Shown: positions 5,342 to 6,880 of the stretch, one piece after another | Position numbering within the stretch: the stretch's first letter is position 1 | Layout of the letters: each line of letters starts with the position of its first letter | Assembly: GCA_015490675.1 (NCBI GenBank) | Contig: WFXI01000294.1 | Coordinates: forward strand, 1-6,880 | Source: Hydrogenothermaceae bacterium | GTDB taxonomy: Bacteria; Aquificota; Aquificia; Aquificales; Hydrogenothermaceae | DNA length: 6,880 bases | Direction: 5' to 3' | The notes under the pieces: model-generated | What the model was told of the DNA's origin: nothing | Seen by the model: the letters and a program-made list of their open reading frames with translations, nothing else | The model's database searches: none | Position numbers and translations under genes: made by a program

Positions 5342-5360
5342 TAATACCTTAAATTTTTCT

Positions 5361-5366
5361 GGAGGG
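5361..5366 (+). promoter_or_regulatory. Strong ribosome binding site for a CTG start
   Basis: GGAGGG lies 7 nt before CTG 5374. The frame is closed by TAA at 5350-5352, and the only possible starts before the NAD-binding motif are CTG 5374, CTG 5359 and ATT/ATA codons. The position of this site singles out CTG 5374. Confidence 0.7.
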
Positions 5367-5373
5367 AAAAAAA

Positions 5374-6546
5374 CTGAAAATAGCAGTAGCAGGTGCTGGA
5401 TACGTAGGTCTTTCAAATGCGATCTTACTTGCCCAGCACAACGAGGTAGTAGTAAAGGACATAGATCCAAAAAAGGTAGAGCTTATAAACAAAAAAATTT
5501 CACCAATTATTGATAAGGACATAGAGGATTACCTGAAAAACAAGCCCCTTAACCTTAAGGCAACATTAGATCCAGAAGAAGCATACAAAAACGCAGAGTT
5601 TGTCATAATAGCAACGCCTACAGATTACGATCCTATCACAAACTACTTCAACACAAAGTCAATAGAATCAGTAATAAAAGAGGTTCTTCAGATCAACCCA
5701 CAGGCCACTATGGTAATAAAATCAACAATACCTGTTGGATATACAGACGAGATAAAGAAAAAATTCGGCACAGATAACATTATCTTTTCACCTGAATTTT
5801 TAAGGGAAGGAAAAGCCTTATACGACAACCTTTATCCATCAAGGATAGTTGTAGGTGAAAAATCCCAGAGGGCAAAAAGATTTGCAGATCTGCTTCTACA
5901 GGGGGCAAAGAAAAAAGATGTTCCTGTTTTGTTTACAGGCTCAACTGAGGCAGAAAGCATAAAGCTTTTTGCAAATACATACCTTGCAATGAGGGTGGCA
6001 TTTTTCAACGAGCTTGACACATTTGCAGAAAGCCACGATCTAAACTCAGAAGAGATAATAAGGGGGGTATGCCTTGATCCAAGGATAGGTATGCATTACA
6101 ACAATCCATCATTTGGATACGGTGGATACTGTCTTCCAAAAGACACAAAACAACTTCTTGCAAACTACATGGAGAAAAATATCCCCCACTATCTTATAAA
6201 AGCCACAGTTGAGTCAAACATAGCAAGAAAATACTTTATAGCAGAGCAGATACTGAAAAAAAACCCAAAAGTCGTAGGCGTTTACAGGCTCACAATGAAG
6301 TCAGATTCAGATAACTTCAGGGAAGCTGCTGTCATTGATATAATAGAATACCTGAGGGCAAAAGATATAGAAGTGATAATATACGAGCCTCTTATACAAG
6401 AAGATAAATTTATGGAGTTTGAGGTTATAAAAAATCTTGAACAGTTCAAAGAAAAATCAGACCTGATAATAGCAAACAGATATAATTCCGAATTAGACAA
6501 TATCAAACACAAAGTATATACAAGAGATATTTTTGGTGAAGGATAA
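5374..6546 (+). CDS. ugd: UDP-glucose 6-dehydrogenase, CTG start
   Basis: The 390-residue protein closely resembles the E. coli-type short Ugd (388 residues). It has the NAD-binding loop GAGYVG at 7-12, ATPTDYDPITNYFN, IKSTIPVGYT, FSPEFLREGKALYDN, FANTYLAMRVAFFNELD, the catalytic loop FGYGGYCLPKDTKQLL with Cys253 (base 6130), and the UDP-binding domain ending VYTRDIFGEG. It oxidises UDP-glucose to UDP-glucuronate with two NAD+ in the cytoplasm, for capsule, lipid A modification or other glucuronate-containing glycans. The first in-frame ATG (5710) would delete the whole Rossmann domain. CTG 5374 falls exactly where the family has its initiator Met (xKIAVAGAGYVGLSN, family MKI), with GGAGGG 7 nt upstream. 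This is either a true CTG start or an A-to-C sequence error. It has its own predicted promoter and is followed after 2 bases by cysQ. Confidence 0.95.
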   Translation: MKIAVAGAGYVGLSNAILLAQHNEVVVKDIDPKKVELINKKISPIIDKDIEDYLKNKPLNLKATLDPEEAYKNAEFVIIATPTDYDPITNYFNTKSIESVIKEVLQINPQATMVIKSTIPVGYTDEIKKKFGTDNIIFSPEFLREGKALYDNLYPSRIVVGEKSQRAKRFADLLLQGAKKKDVPVLFTGSTEAESIKLFANTYLAMRVAFFNELDTFAESHDLNSEEIIRGVCLDPRIGMHYNNPSFGYGGYCLPKDTKQLLANYMEKNIPHYLIKATVESNIARKYFIAEQILKKNPKVVGVYRLTMKSDSDNFREAAVIDIIEYLRAKDIEVIIYEPLIQEDKFMEFEVIKNLEQFKEKSDLIIANRYNSELDNIKHKVYTRDIFGEG

Positions 6547-6548
6547 AG

Positions 6549-6880
6549 ATGGAAAATTTATTAAAAAATATCATTCAAATCTCCAAAGATGCTGGTAAAG
6601 AAATATTAGATGTTTACAATACAACATTTCATATTGAGTACAAAGATGATAAATCCCCTCTCACAGAAGCTGATAAGAGAGCACACAATAGAATAGAGAA
6701 TGGTCTTAGAAAGATTTCCACATTTCCGATTATTAGTGAAGAAGGGAAGAACATATCCTACCAGGAGAGAAAAAAGTGGAAATACTTCTGGATGGTTGAT
6801 CCACTTGATGGAACGAAAGAGTTTATTAAGAAAAAAGGGGAGTTTACAGTAAACATAGCATTGATAAAGGAAAATAGACC
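6549..6880 (+). CDS. cysQ: 3'(2'),5'-bisphosphate nucleotidase CysQ, 3' end missing
   Basis: The first 110 codons of an inositol-monophosphatase-fold enzyme are present; the family has about 250-270 residues. Visible metal and substrate motifs are DDKSPLTEAD (33-42), the metal-ligand pair E64-E65 in ISEEG, and WMVDPLDGTKEF (81-92) with D84 and D87, followed by FTVNIALI. CysQ hydrolyses 3'-phosphoadenosine 5'-phosphate to AMP, removing a by-product of sulfate assimilation and sulfotransferases. The DGTKEF form of the motif favours CysQ over inositol monophosphatase. ATG 6549 has AAGGA (6539-6543) 5 nt upstream, inside the end of ugd, and starts 2 bases after the ugd stop, so the two are probably co-transcribed. 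Confidence 0.9.
   Translation, partial: MENLLKNIIQISKDAGKEILDVYNTTFHIEYKDDKSPLTEADKRAHNRIENGLRKISTFPIISEEGKNISYQERKKWKYFWMVDPLDGTKEFIKKKGEFTVNIALIKENR

Noticed and set aside
5710..5712. ATG 5710 as the start of ugd
   Set aside because: It would remove the GxGxxG NAD-binding domain, yet the 112 codons upstream align with Ugd without interruption.

Overview
The window looks like chromosomal DNA from an AT-rich bacterium with thermophile-like coding habits: heavy use of ATA for Ile, AGA/AGG for Arg, and Lys/Glu-rich proteins. Short operons with 1-4 nt gene overlaps and several MNT-HEPN modules add to this picture. A member of the Aquificota (for example the Persephonella/Sulfurihydrogenibium group) would fit, but that is inference; nothing in the window fixes the taxon.

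Layout. (1) 1-891: the 3' part of a TviB/WbpA-type UDP-N-acetylhexosamine 6-dehydrogenase gene, which would supply UDP-uronic acids for surface polysaccharide. A well-formed ribosome binding site and ATG follow immediately at 891, but that frame stops after 17 codons, which looks like the stub of a lost downstream gene. (2) 1003-2199, minus strand: an AAA_14/DUF4143 ATPase. Its 5' flank carries a 27-bp near-perfect palindrome lying on the predicted -10 box and the ribosome binding site. (3) 2320-5291, plus strand: an apparent seven-gene operon. It has a Uma2-family (DUF820) PD-(D/E)XK-like protein, then three successive nucleotidyltransferase (MNT) plus HEPN gene pairs. Each MNT overlaps its HEPN partner by 4 nt, and every predicted catalytic motif is intact. 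(4) 5374-6546: ugd, a full-length E. coli-type UDP-glucose 6-dehydrogenase that can only begin at a CTG codon. (5) 6549-6880: the 5' part of cysQ, 2 nt after ugd.

How the genes work together. The two flanks are sugar-nucleotide and housekeeping metabolism; both dehydrogenases make UDP-uronic acids. The middle, about 4.3 kb, is an accessory block of toxin-antitoxin or defence type. In characterised HepT/MntA systems the HEPN protein is a ribonuclease toxin, and the MNT protein neutralises it by AMPylating the Tyr of its R-x4-H-x-Y motif. By homology, the three pairs here are predicted to be three such systems in one operon headed by a Uma2 protein. The first two MNTs are close paralogues while their HEPN partners have diverged strongly, so specificity or cross-talk between modules is the most interesting question. 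The block appears to have been inserted into, or to have grown inside, a polysaccharide locus.

No tRNA, rRNA, CRISPR array or insertion sequence was seen, and no gene-free stretch exceeds 300 bases.
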